Positions 22,837-34,358 of a stretch of DNA of 64,000 nucleotides are shown here, piece after piece (within the stretch, counting starts at the first letter, position 1; each line of letters opens with the position of its first letter). The DNA is from Silene conica. Lineage: Eukaryota; Streptophyta; Magnoliopsida; Caryophyllales; Caryophyllaceae. Location of the stretch: the NCBI GenBank assembly GCA_029255685.2, contig CM055313.2, positions 71,526,641 through 71,590,640 of the forward strand, in the 5' to 3' direction. The notes under the pieces are model-generated. The model saw only the letters and a program-made list of their open reading frames with translations, was not told where the DNA came from and did not search any database. The position numbers and the translations under genes are program-made.

Positions 22837-25800
22837 TTACTCGTCATCTTCCCCTTCCTCATCATCATCGTCTTCATCAGACCCACCTTGTTCCTGTAAA
22901 AGTTGAACCAAACGAATAAGCTCAACAGCATCAGTTTCAAGCTGGGTAGTTTCGGTTAGAGTCTAGGCCCGCTTCATGTTATTTCAAATTTAAATTGGGG
23001 TTCAGAGTTGTTTTGGCAGATCAATTTTGTTCAAAAATAAAACTTTAAAGGCATAATCAATCTGCCATTAGAAAAGAAAAGTAGAGAATCATTGCAATAC
23101 CTCTCCATCTTCGTCTCCGTCAAATTCCTCCTCGTCAGCGTCCTAGGATAAACATAAACACTTGAGCGATTACAGCAGTGTAAAGGTATACAAAGATCAA
23201 ATTGTACAAAATAAATGTGGGTTGGAAAAAATGGAATCTCAGTTGTGAAAATTACATTATTGAAGTATGTCAGCGGGTTGGGCCATAGATCCTCCTTGAT
23301 AATTTCCGCAACCTGCAATATTACATCCAATCAGGCCATAAATGGGCAGTCCCTAGAGAAAGGAAATTATGCTTTATTTCAGTTACTGTTAAACAGTCAT
23401 ATTTACCTCGTCATTGATTTCATCATCGCTTTGTGGTATTTCACTGAACCAGGTGAAGAAGCTGCAAGCGAATTCAGAAAGCCAAGAATAATTAGTTTTT
23501 GGGTTTTTGAACATAATTCATACAGGATTAACAGGGCAGTGGGCACATATAAGTGTGTATCTGAATCCAAAAACGACTAGAGATCACACTGAGGCTTGCC
23601 TTCTCCAGTTCAAAGCAAATAAAGACTAATTTTAGGGCAACAGTCACGTAAATCATGCTTGTGAGGTGTGACTGTGAAAAGTGAAATTGAACTACAGTTA
23701 ACAAAAAAAAAAATATCAGCTGACCGACTACTAAATGCAACTAGACGTCCAATTGTCCAAAATAGTCCTATTTACACAGCTAATTAGGTTAGACATTTTC
23801 ACAATTAACTGACAGCTTAACATTTTCAGTATGTAAATTTGCAGCATCTCAATATATCTACAGTGGAACAGGAGTAGACCCATATGTAATAGGCTGTAAA
23901 TATACCTTTCCTCCAAAAGAGTTCTCTTGTTGCCTTTCTTATCGTTCTCAACACCATTTGGAATTCCCTAAACATTTTCAAGTCACCAAAGTCAATTTCC
24001 ACGAGAGAATAAGAACCAACTAAGGTCATTTTGAAGAGCATGAAAGTAATCATTACCATGCCTTCTTTCCACTTGATAGAAGTAGCTGAGACGTTTGTAG
24101 TGCCTTCATCGAGGAACGTGAAGGTCTTGGTGAGTTTTGAGTTTTCAAAATAAGGATTCGTACTGAAGTTCTGGCATCAATAAACAGCAGAATTATGAGT
24201 TTTTTACAACATTCAATGCTGTCCAAAAAGAATTGGGCTTCTGAAGAAACTTTGGCAGGATAGTAACATGTGTACAAAACCACTTACGAAACTAATAGAG
24301 TATCCTGATTTCACGTCCTTAGAATCCTCCACCTCAATAGAAGTTAAGTGCTTAAAAATCTAGTAATAAGATAAAATGAAGTAAGTCGCACATAAGCAAA
24401 AATGAATCCTCTTGTAAATGCTGGTGTAAAATTAAGGAGTCATAATTTATAGTCTTACAGGAATATAAACAAGGCCTTTGAATTTAGAACGAAGAGAAAC
24501 AATTAATTACCTTATGATCTTCATCAGTCAAAAGTTCACTAAGAGCAGGATGACTAAGAAACTGTAAAGCAAAAAAAGTAACGTAATGTCAGCATGAAAG
24601 AATACCGTATCTAAATCTAACTTCTTATGAAAGACAGCTCATGCCAATTTGACAAACAACTTACAGCAGTCAACCAGAAGTCAGGAATGGCCTTTACGAT
24701 CTCATTTCGCTTGTCATAAACCGGCTTACGTATCTCATTATACTTCTTTTCTACTTCCAGAACTTCATCGCTCGCCTTTTCATTAATCTAGAACAGTAGA
24801 TTCAGGCACCATCAGCATTAAAGAGGTTTATATCGTACGTCACAATAGAAGCAACGACATTTATTACACTTTATACTGTTTTCATACTGTTTTTGCACAT
24901 AACAATCCTGAATTCTGTCACACTTTTTTTAGATTTTCTCGATTTGATTAGTAAGTGCTAATAACCTATCATTTGGTAAATGTCTCATATATCATTTATA
25001 AAGTGAAAAAACTATTAATTGACTCATTTCCTCAGTTATTAGGAATCTTCTGTAAAATAATGCATACCCCCTCAATTGAGGTCATTCAGAGATGCATATT
25101 TCGTAGTTCGTACGCATTCAACCATGGAGGTTAAAGTTCCAAAAGCAACTCTTTGCAATAGCATGTTTCGTTAGCAGCAAAAAATGCGCTCATCTTCCAG
25201 AGTACAACACACATGTTATATAAAGAATGGATAGCTCTGGATACTTGACAGTTTAATCATGACAGAATAATGACACTACAATTTATAAGAAAATATCAAT
25301 AACACACATTGAAATTATAATGTAGAATTGGTGTGATTTGATCTGGAAACGACCCAAGAACATTAGCCAATCTTGCATAGTAACAGGCCACTCATTAATG
25401 ATCATCTTGATTGGTTACGACTAGTAGTAGAGTAAAAGCCCGATTCCTCATCTATTTATCATTCCAAACACAAGTTACAAGAACTACCAAACTGCCAATC
25501 ACCAATCTATCGACTGGACAGACAAAATTGGTAATGGCCGGTATTCTTACATGTTAGTCATTAATTGATGACACTCCCCTGTATTCTGTATTTCCTTAAC
25601 ACAAGGATAGTACGGACTACATAGAATGTTTCAAGCTAGATTTCTCAGATTTTATCCCATCAATAACACAACAAAAGTACTCAATGTCACGTTCCCTCAC
25701 CTTTGCCCCAAGTAATCGGTGAGAAACCGCAAATACTCCTGTAAGTCCCCCTTCCACAAGAATTTTGTAAACGGATTTGTTTATTTGTGTACAAGATCCG

Positions 25801-26372
25801 CTTTACACAATGTCAAAACCGCCTATCTAATCCAACAAAATAACACCCATTTCCATTGTATTCTATCCTCCAAACGATAACTAAGAACCAGCTCAATTTC
25901 TCACTTCAGTTTCTACAAATCCAACTCTAAAACATCGACAAATCAACATGCAGAGCAAAAACAAAATGATCTACACTCAACCACAGCTAATCAAGAAGAT
26001 AAAACAACAACACATACATTTACGATTTCACCAAACAACAAATCCATGAAGTTTTTCGATTAGAAAAAACAACACAAAACGATCGAATATTTCAGAATTT
26101 TCAGCAATAATCTCAACTATCCATCATCAAAAATCACAAATCCAGAAAAAATCAACAACAAAAACAAACATATACACTATTACACACAAATTTAAAAAGC
26201 TTTTTTGACCCAAAATGCAAAAACCCTAAAGAAGTGGAAAAAGAAATGAAACCTTTTCGAGTTCATCCTGGATTTCCTGAAGTTTTTCAATAGATAGAAC
26301 AAGGTCGCCATCGATCTCGGTGTTTTCTTCGTCGTTGGCCTTCAATTTCTTGTCTTTGGGTTCGGCAACCAT
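22837..26372 (-). CDS. NRP1: NAP1-related protein / SET-type histone chaperone
   Basis: Ten coding exons on the minus strand: 26253-26372, 24665-24787, 24511-24561, 24288-24359, 24057-24170, 23906-23967, 23407-23461, 23256-23312, 23101-23142 and 22837-22893. All GT-AG, in phase, 753 nt, 250 aa. NRP1/2 proteins are nuclear H2A-H2B chaperones of the NAP/SET family, acting in nucleosome assembly, cell-cycle control in root tips and recombination. Seen in order: dimerisation helix ([17 protein letters not shown], about 24-40), earmuff-domain features ([48 protein letters not shown]), the family block [15 protein letters not shown], and an acidic tail of Asp/Glu from about residue 220. Length equals the Arabidopsis homologues (about 250 aa). 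A CT-repeat leader lies just upstream of the ATG (26400-26414). Intron 1 is 1.46 kb. Confidence 0.95.
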
Positions 26373-26656
26373 TGTTGAAGATTGGGGATATTTGTTATTT
26401 CTCTCTCTCTCTCCTCCGAAAAACCCTAGAATTGGATTTGCTAAAACCCTAGAGGCCCCGCTCTCTTTTTAACGCAGAGTTTAAGAGCCAACAACGGAAA
26501 GATGTTTACTCATACGTTTTGTTATGTTTGGTTGGAAATTACATGGTTTTGTTTCGATTGTTGCCCATCTGCCATGTGCCATGTGCCATCTTGGGTAATT
26601 CTTTTGGTGCCCTTTTTACCAAAATTCATAAAGAACACACTGAAATACTTATTTTG
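26373..26656 (-). promoter_or_regulatory. Residual upstream region of the histone chaperone gene
   Basis: Only 284 bp separate the start codon (26372) from the end of the Mutator-like element at 26657. A (CT)n-type leader sequence on the plus-strand reading (26400-26414) suggests transcription starts within this interval. No clear TATA box is visible. Any longer promoter now lies beyond the 5.7-kb insertion or inside it. Confidence 0.4.
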
Positions 26657-26813
26657 GAGTAATTTTCTAAAATAGGCATTTTTGATAAATTATTTAACGA
26701 AATAGGTTACTTTTGAAATTAATTACCGAAAATGGGTCCACGTAGGATTGGTTTTCCCGAACCTGGCCAGAATCAAGTCGCCTACCCGGAGAGCGACTTG
26801 ACCTTGACTAACA
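26657..26813 (+). repeat. Left TIR of the Mutator-like element
   Basis: About 157 bp, the inverted match of 32202-32351. Its inner edge carries the first CAAGTCGC-n-GCGACTTG palindrome (about 26774-26800). A second palindrome follows at about 26870-26897, outside the aligned TIR. Confidence 0.75.
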
Positions 26814-27210
26814 CCCATCAACAACACCCACACTTAACCAAATTTTAAAAAAAAAATAGCGCACAGTGCCAAGTCGCCTACCGGCTGAGCGACTTGGCTT
26901 GCAGTACCCCCCTTCACACGCGATTTCTCTCACAATCCCTATTTCCCCAAATTGAAAAACACAACCCAATTGAAAACCCTAACCTCTCGAATTCAATTTC
27001 GCACTAAAAAACACACCAAAATCTTCAATTAATTTGATTAATAATCAAATTATTAGTTTCGAAACAACATCAAAGGAGTATTTGGGTATTTTTTTTCCTC
27101 AATTTCATACATATTGAAGGTATTAACTATAATTTCTTTTCTTAATTAGTTGTTCATTGAAATAGATAGTTGTTAATTAGTTGTTAATTAGGTTATTGTT
27201 AGTATTTTAG

Positions 27211-29738
27211 TTGAATTTATTTGGTTTAATTATGGAGAGAAGTCATTTTCCCTTGTTGTGTTATTGGAATGGTGAAATTGTTGAAGGAGATGGGTGTGTA
27301 AGTTATGTTGGTGGAAATGAGTCTTTCGTTTTTGCTAATAGCAACATGAGCTTCAATGATCTCCTTAATGAAGTATACACAACAATTGGGGTTGATAGAA
27401 GTAAGTTTAAATTAGTATTGAAAATGAAATTTCCGAGTCTTGGATGTTTTAAAGTAGTTTCCCTCAATAATGATCGTTCTCTACAAGCAATGTGGGCTAA
27501 TGTATGTCATTCTAAGGCGGGATCTATGGATATCTATGTTGAGTTGATACCAATTCAAGAAGCTCAAGTGAGCAATGCAAATGTAGTACCGAATGTGTCT
27601 TTTACTAGGATGTTGAATGACAATGATTTATTTATCAATAATTTTTTGTCACCCACACACAATATACAAGGGAGTGATGATCGATATGTGTCATTGTTAA
27701 CAAATAATATTGGAGTAGAGATAGGTAATGGTAATATTGAAGGGGATGAAGTTGAGGATGATGTTGATATAAGATTAGAGAATCCTAGTGATGAGGATGA
27801 TGATGAGGATGACATTGATCTTGTAACTCAAACCGCTCCAAATCCCGAATTCACTAGTATTTCTAAGTTTGATGAACTAGGTGGGGATAATTGGGCTAAT
27901 TGGAAAAATGCTATTCCATATGATGTTCGTGGAGAGTTTTCTATTGGTCAATCATTTTCTAACAAAAGATCTTTGACGGATGTAGTTACATCCTATAACT
28001 TAAGGGTAAACCAAAGTTTCAAAATACATGAGTCAAAACCTCACACAATAACATACAAATGTGGTAGAAGACCTGTGGCATGTAAGTGGACATTAAGAGC
28101 CAATCAAAAAAGTGTGGTTTCTGAAGCATTTACTATTGTGAGGTACAATGGTAGCCATGAGTTGTCATGTTTGGGAGATACAATGCCAATTGACCACCGA
28201 AATTTGAGAAGAACTTTCATTAGTAATGCCATTAGAAATATTGTGGAGGCAGATTGGGGGTTGACGGTTAATGCTATAATTGAAATAATAATTGACAAGT
28301 TTAACTACAAGATCACTTATATGAAGGCATGGAAAGCGAAACAAAAAGCTATGGCCGACATATTTGGTGATTGGGAGTTATCGTATCAGTTGCTTCCTAG
28401 ATACTTTGAAGCTTTGAAGGAAGCTAATCCCGGTAAAGTTGTTCAATTTGTAAATTATCCAACGCTGACCCAAACGTAGTCATATTTGGTCGGGTATTTT
28501 GGGCTTTTGGAGCATCAATCAAGGGTTTTCATCATTGTCGTCCTCTAATTACAATTGATGGAACTCATTTATATGGCAAGTATAAAGGAGTGCTCATGAT
28601 TGCCATGGGTGTTGATGCTAATGATCAACTATATCCTCTTGCTTTTGCCATAGTTGAATCGGAGAGTACGGATACATGGACATGGTTTTTGGCATGCATA
28701 AGATGTTTGGTTACACAACGAACTGGGCTTTGTGTAATATCTGATAGACATCCAGGCATCATGAGAGCGATGAATCAAGAGAGGAGCGAGTGGGTGGAAC
28801 CATATGCATATCATAGATTTTGTATAAGACATCATGCATCCAATATCAACACTAAATACAAAAATACGACCTTGAAAGACTTATTTAGTTGGACAGCTTT
28901 TCAGCATCAACCAATTAAGTTTAATAGTGGCTTAGCACAAATCAATGAACTTAATCCAGGATGTATGGCAGATTTAGATAGAATACCTTTGTCGAAGTGG
29001 TCCATGTGTCATGGTGGTGCACGTAGGTATGGGATCAAGACAACCAATTTAGCTGAGGTGTTTAACAATGTCTTAAAGGGGGCCCGTTTCTTACCTATAA
29101 CTGCACTTGTGAAAGTTACATTCTACAGAGTGAATTCTTACTTTGTTCAAAGACGTGAATTTGCAAAGTCTAGAATACTTGATGGTTTGAAGATGTCCCC
29201 CGTTGTCACCAATCATGTCGAGAAAAATTTCGAAAAAGCGGCACACCATAAAGTTGAGGCCTTCAATTCAGAGACCGGTGTCTATCAAGTAAAGACTGGG
29301 AGAGGTCAAAGGAAAGCAGGAAAGGGTGGACATAGACATACGGTTAATTTGTCGGAAAGAACTTGTACTTGTAACAAGTTCCAAATTTACCATTTTCCAT
29401 GTTCTCATGTTGCTGCCGTTTGTAGAACTTACAATCTGACAACCGAGCAATATATTGACCCATTTTATACTTGTGGAGAGTATTTGGGTTCCTACAAGCC
29501 TAACTTTCACCCGGTACCAGACGAACGTCATTGGCCTAATTGGGTTGGTCAACAAGTTTTGCCGAATATGACAATGAGAAGGGGAACTGGTCGTCCAAAG
29601 TCGAAAAGGATTCGAAATGAGATGGACGAGGGTCAATCAAAAACAAAATATACATGCACCTTATGTCGTAAAAAAGGACACAATAAGCATGGATGTCCTC
29701 TTAGAAATCATGCTTCCGGGTACATTTGTGTGATTTAA
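27211..29738 (+). pseudogene. MuDR-type transposase, single frameshift
   Basis: The first open part (27211-28479, 422 aa) has an N-terminal PB1-like module, an acidic linker and a MuDR DNA-binding domain with YKCGRRPVACKWTLRA. The second part resumes in another frame near 28463 and ends at 29738. It has the MULE transposase core with TIDGTHLYGKY (first Asp), VISDRHPG (second Asp) and TTNLAEVFN (likely Glu), a SWIM zinc finger CTCNKFQIYHFPCSHV and a C-terminal zinc knuckle CTLCRKKGHNKHGCP. The two parts would make about 840 aa, normal for the family. One base appears to be missing around 28455-28465; no other stop is seen. An internal ATG at 27232 is an alternative start. This transposase normally cuts and pastes the element by binding its TIRs. 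Confidence 0.88.
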
Positions 29739-29816
29739 TTAATTATTTCTTGATTTAATCAATTATTTGTTGAATATTGTTTGTGTTACTTAAACATATT
29801 TTGTGTTGCAGGTCTC

Positions 29817-31608
29817 ATGGATCCGGGTCCACTTAACCCCGAAGTTCTGACATTACAAGCGGGCCATCGAAGTGAAGCGGTTTGGAATGGAGCGGTGAGT
29901 ATTTTTTCCAAATGTTTTATTTGATTCTAAGTAAAAGTATATTTTTTTTTGTAATGCTATTATGTTTTCTGCCAAACAGGATCATGGTCCGTTGAAATGC
30001 CGGGTCCACTTGAAAGCGAAGGACGAATTTCGTGTTCATCAGAGAGTACGTCAATTCATAAAGGATACACAGTTCTATGGAGTTCATAGGTTTTGTTTTT
30101 TGTATGCCGATCCGGATTTGATTACGGCTTTGGTTGAGAGATGGAGGGAGGAAACTCATACGTTTCATTTTCCTATCGGTGAAGCAACAGTTACATTGCA
30201 AGATGTAAATGTGTTGTTTGGGTTGAGAGTGACTGGTAGAGCAGTTACCGGGAGGAGTGACCACTATTGGCCGGCTTTGTGTGAGCAGCTTCTGGGTATA
30301 CGGCCATCAGATACTGAGTTGAAGGGTTTGGGCTTGAAATTGACTTGGTTAAGTGGTAATTTCTCGGGTTTGCCACCGGATGCGGATGAGGATAGACTAC
30401 ATATGCATATTCGTGCATATATTCTCTACTTGATCGGGACCGTCATTTTTCCCGATAAGAGCGGTAACGAGGTTTGTATCTTGTTTTTGCCTTTGTTAGA
30501 AAATTTGGATGAAATCGATGAATATAGTTGGGGATCCGCTGCACTAGCTTGTTTATATAGAAATTTGTGCGGTGCATGTAAAAGGGGAAAAAGTGAAATA
30601 TCTTGGCCAGTTGTTCTCCTTCAGTTATGGGCTTGGGAACGTATTGTCGTTGGGCGTCCCCAAATTGTAAGGTCAATTTATGAAGAAGTTGAAGGAGCGG
30701 TTTATCCGATAGGCTCCCAAATGGTAGCGGGACGGGATCCTTTAGGGTGTAAATGGTTGAGGATCGATCGTAAGTACAAAGATCATAGGCTTGGTCTTGT
30801 GACATATCGAGACATGTTTGATAAACTAACTGAAACACAATTTACTTGGCAACCATACACATTAGAGATCCTACAACATCTTCCCGATATTTGTCACGAG
30901 GACGAGGAGGAGTGGATTGTGGAAGCTCCTTTAATATGTTTTGAGGTTATAGAGATGCACCTCCCTAGTAGGTGTGTTAGACAATTTGGATGGCACCAAA
31001 CCATACCTCCCGATTGCAACACTGACATTATGCTTCATAAGATGGACAAACGGGGCAAGACAAGAGACTTTGAGAAGGAATTGGCTGCCTATGTCGATGC
31101 TTGGGATGCTAGGAAGGAAAATTTGTTGGCTAGGGGAATGCCATATGGTGGTTTCATGTCACACCATGATCCTTACATGATATGGTATAGAGAGCGCACT
31201 CGACGGGTTGTTAGTCCTCAAAACCGTATTCTAACGGACGACTACCGCCATCAACATCACTACAACCCAAGTGGAGCAGATTTGGATAGTCTTGCGGGTG
31301 GTCATTCGTACATTTACCATCGGGTGAACGAGTTCATGTCAGATATGCCATCTACATATGACCAAAACTACATGAACCTCCTTCTTGAAATGCAAAATAC
31401 TTCACTCACATGTTTGCAAAGTGCAAATTATGGGCATCTAATTCAACCACCGGACAATCCACACCCTAGCCCAATGCATGATCCTCATCAAATGACCACC
31501 GACTACAATTCAACTCAACTAACTCCCATCCAAGAGGCGGAAGATGAAGCCGGATCATCTAGTCAACCAAGAAAGTCCAAGAGAATTCGGCAAACAAGAA
31601 GACGGTAG
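29817..31608 (+). CDS. Plant mobile domain (MAIN/MAIL-like, aminotransferase-like) protein
   Basis: Two exons, 29817-29894 and 29980-31608, with a GTGAGT donor and CAG acceptor, joining in phase to 568 aa. The first exon encodes the short start MDPGPLNPEVL..GHRSEAVWNG typical of this family. The second covers the plant mobile domain (PF10536-type): FPIGEATVTLQDVNVLFGLRV, LGLKLTWLSGNF, YILYLIGTVIFPDKSGNEV, LLQLWAWERI and MPYGGFMSHHDPYM. Domesticated members (MAIN, MAIL1) maintain silencing and genome stability in meristems. Transposon-borne copies like this one have no settled function. The gene lies 78 bp after the transposase, in the same direction and inside the same TIRs. A basic tail (RKSKRIRQTRRR) could be a nuclear localisation signal. 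No lesion is visible. Confidence 0.88.
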
Positions 31609-32201
31609 TGTTAAATGTATTAGTGGTTTGTATCAAAAACAATTTAGTTTTAATGTTTTAGTTGTTTTCCAATTTAATGATTGTACTTTCAAGACAATTT
31701 GGTTTCAATGTTGATTCATGGTTTGTGTTTGTATGTTGGTTTGAAATGAGAAAGTTGTTTGGTTGAATTTTGATTAAATGTTTATAGGTTGGTTGATTCA
31801 AGGGAAGGAAGGGAGTTTGTGTTTGTATGTTGGCTTGAAAAGAGAAATTTGTTTGTCGAATTTTCATTCATTGTTGGCAGGTTGGTTGATTCAAGGGAAG
31901 GAAATTTGTTTGTTGAAAATTGTTCGTTGTATTAAGCTTACTGCCCCTCAAATCGCCCTCCCCCTAGGCGATTTGACCATGGAGCAAACCACCAAAAACT
32001 CAAGTCGCCCTCCCCCTAGGCGATTTGACCATGGAGCAAACCACCAAAAACTCAAGTCGCCCTCCCCCTAGGCGACTTGGCTTTGGACCAAAGCAACCAA
32101 AATAACCCACACTGCCTGCTAAATCGCCTACCCCCCAAGCGACTTCATGCTGTACTGCTTTTTTTTTTTCCTTTCGTCAAAATTGGGTTTGGGTTGCTAA
32201 G
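31609..32201. repeat. 3' subterminal repeats of the Mutator-like element
   Basis: After a TTGGTTG-rich stretch (31610-31930), a 52-bp unit containing CAAGTCGCCCTCCCCCTAGG and CCATGGAGCAAACCACC repeats about 2.5 times at 31950-32080. Two further palindromic CAAGTCGC-type motifs follow at about 32122 and 32205. The motif arms match those inside the left end, so they could be transposase binding sites. The small frame at 31778-32071 is repeat-derived. Confidence 0.7.
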
Positions 32202-32351
32202 GGTCAAGTCGCTCTCCGGGTAGGCGACTTGATTCTGGCCACAGGTTCGGGAAAACCCAATCCTACGTGGACCCATTTTCGGTAATTAATTTCAAAAGTT
32301 ACCTATTTCGTTAAATAATTGTTCAGAATTGCCTATTTCGGAAAATAACTC
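32202..32351 (-). repeat. Right TIR of the Mutator-like element
   Basis: About 150 bp, the inverted match of the left TIR at 26657-26813. Its outermost bases read GAGTTATTTTCCGAAATAGG on the minus strand. The flank beyond starts TATTTTATC. Confidence 0.75.
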
Positions 32352-34324
32352 TATTTTATCCCTACTTTTTTTTTTCAAAATTCTTATATTTCGTCTCTAT
32401 CTTACTCCTTCCGCCCTTAATTTCATTTCAAATATTCCAATATTACCCTTGTCTTTATAAAGAATATTTAACCCATTAATATATTGGTTAACCGTATAAG
32501 ATAAATATAATAGTTAGGAATATGCATAAGGTAGTGATTTTGTTTACGGTGAAAACATTACGAGTTAATATAATTACCCAAAATAAGCTTAAGATGAAAT
32601 TTAATTACCACACAACATCACTTTGTAACATTTTCTCTTTCTAAAAAGTTACTTAACACATATATTTATCGATTAATGGGTGACGATAACCTATTTTTTT
32701 ATTATATTTTTTAATCGTACAATAACAATAGTTCTTACAAGTTACAACAATGACAGAAATCAATTTAACAATGATTGGAATGTCGAACAACATTATCCAT
32801 ATTACGATGAGTATAGTAGTCACCAATTAGGAGAAGCAAGCGGTTTTGTATAAGGTGAAAACAATACGGGTTCATATAGTTATACCGAAGAAGCTGAAAA
32901 TGAGTTATTAATCAATTTAATTAAATTTCGTCAATTATTTTTTAATATTTCGTCACATTATTTAATAAGTAGAATAACTTTAAAATGGTCCGTTCATGTG
33001 AATTACATGAACATGCCCAGACCTGTTCATGTAAATCACATGAACACTCCCAGGCCTGTTTATCTGAGTTACATGAATGAACCATTTTCTAAAAAAAATT
33101 ACAACGTTAATTTTTTTTTTCTTGGACACTATTTTCAAGATCTAATTAAATTTCGTCACTTATTTTTATTATTTCGTCACATTATTGAATAAGTAGAATA
33201 GTTGTAAAAAGGCGTGTTCATGTAATTCACATGAATGAACCATCATATATTTATCTAATGCAGAAGCCAAGCTGCTGACGTGGCATCACTAGAAAAAAGC
33301 TTTGTCCTACGTGTCGCGTTGTAAAGCATCCTAGAGCTATTGTCCAATTAGATTTATCCTAGAGCTATTATCCAATAAGATTCAAGATATGGTATAATGG
33401 TATAATAACTATTCCAAGATTTCACGGACTAAATCTATGGAATCACAAGATTTCATTCCATATATTGAAACAATAAATAATGACAGTTTTGGCTGAAGAT
33501 TAATTCCGTAGCACGGCCTAAATCCTAGAGTTACCAATCCATAATCACCGAACAAAAAAATACATACAAGTATTTTTTAGACTACATTTTCGATTTACAT
33601 ATGGGTCGGAATAATTACGGGTCGGAATACCTACAAGAATATTTTAGACTACATTTTTTTATGGTTTGGTCGTTATTAAATATGGGTCGGAATAATTACT
33701 CTTCATCGGTATATACACGTATGTGAGCGTCGTGATTTATTAGACTACATTTTCGATTTATTGTAAGACATCTGACTATTCACGTGAATGCGAAACATTT
33801 TAACAACTACGGAGTATTTATTTAATATAGTAAATAGTAAATGAGTGGTCATTTAATAATTTTGGAATGTCTTCGTGTAAGATGTCGCGCGCAATAACTG
33901 TTATTTATTATATGAACATCTTTAATGAATATAATTAAAAATACGTTTTTTAACCCAACTATACATTTACTACTCACGTCTCATCAGATTATTTACGTTT
34001 TGCTTTTATTGTACGATATGTAATATAAAACTTTATTTTATATATGGGTTACATATTTTAAAAATGGTGCAATGAGTAATTAAAAGTATACAAATTCTAT
34101 TGTAAGTCTTGATCATCTTAATGAACAACTATATGATAGCTCATGTATACCGTCATACCGACATGTGTCATAAATAATTCAAAATTTATTTATATGTATA
34201 TAATTAATCAGCTTTCTTTGATATTATTAATTACGGTATTCATCTAAAGTTAAAAACAGGCCACGGTAAATAATTAATTTGCTTATCTCCAATATTATTA
34301 ACTATATACATCTAAAATTTAAAA
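32352..34324. other. Transposon-derived intergenic DNA
   Basis: 32750-33080 carries a degenerate frame with GTTCATGT..CATGAAC phrases that recur, diverged, at 34930-35345. From about 33270 onward the sequence is AT-rich and leads into the Helitron-like end at 34358. No intact gene or RNA gene seen. Confidence 0.4.
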
Positions 34325-34330
34325 AACAGA

Positions 34331-34358
34331 CCCGTGAATTTCACGGGTTACAACCTAG
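34331..34358 (+). mobile_element. Helitron-like 3' terminus
   Basis: Hairpin CCCGTGAA-T-TTCACGGG at 34331-34347, seven bases, then CTAG at 34355-34358 followed by T. Stem plus CTRR-T is the standard Helitron 3' end. The 34360-34420 flank repeats sequence found at 33090-33150 (TTACAACGTTAATTTTTTTT, CTTGGACACTATTTTC). The element body would extend to the left; its TC start was not located. Confidence 0.6.

Larger units (their letters stand above)
26657..32351 (+). mobile_element. Mutator-like element carrying a plant mobile domain gene
   Basis: Inverted ends of about 155 bp (26657-26813 and 32202-32351) share GAGT(A/T)ATTTTC, AATTATTTAACGAAATAGGT, ACCGAAAATGGGTCCACGTA and CGCCTACCCGGAGAGCGACTTG. 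Between them are a MuDR-type transposase (27211-29738, one frameshift) and a plant-mobile-domain gene (29817-31608), both on the plus strand. TSDs are not clean: ATTTT abuts both ends. Subterminal palindromes CAAGTCGC..GCGACTTG occur twice inside the left end and five times inside the right. Mutator elements with a mobile-domain partner gene are known in plants; which family this is cannot be told without a search. Confidence 0.85.
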
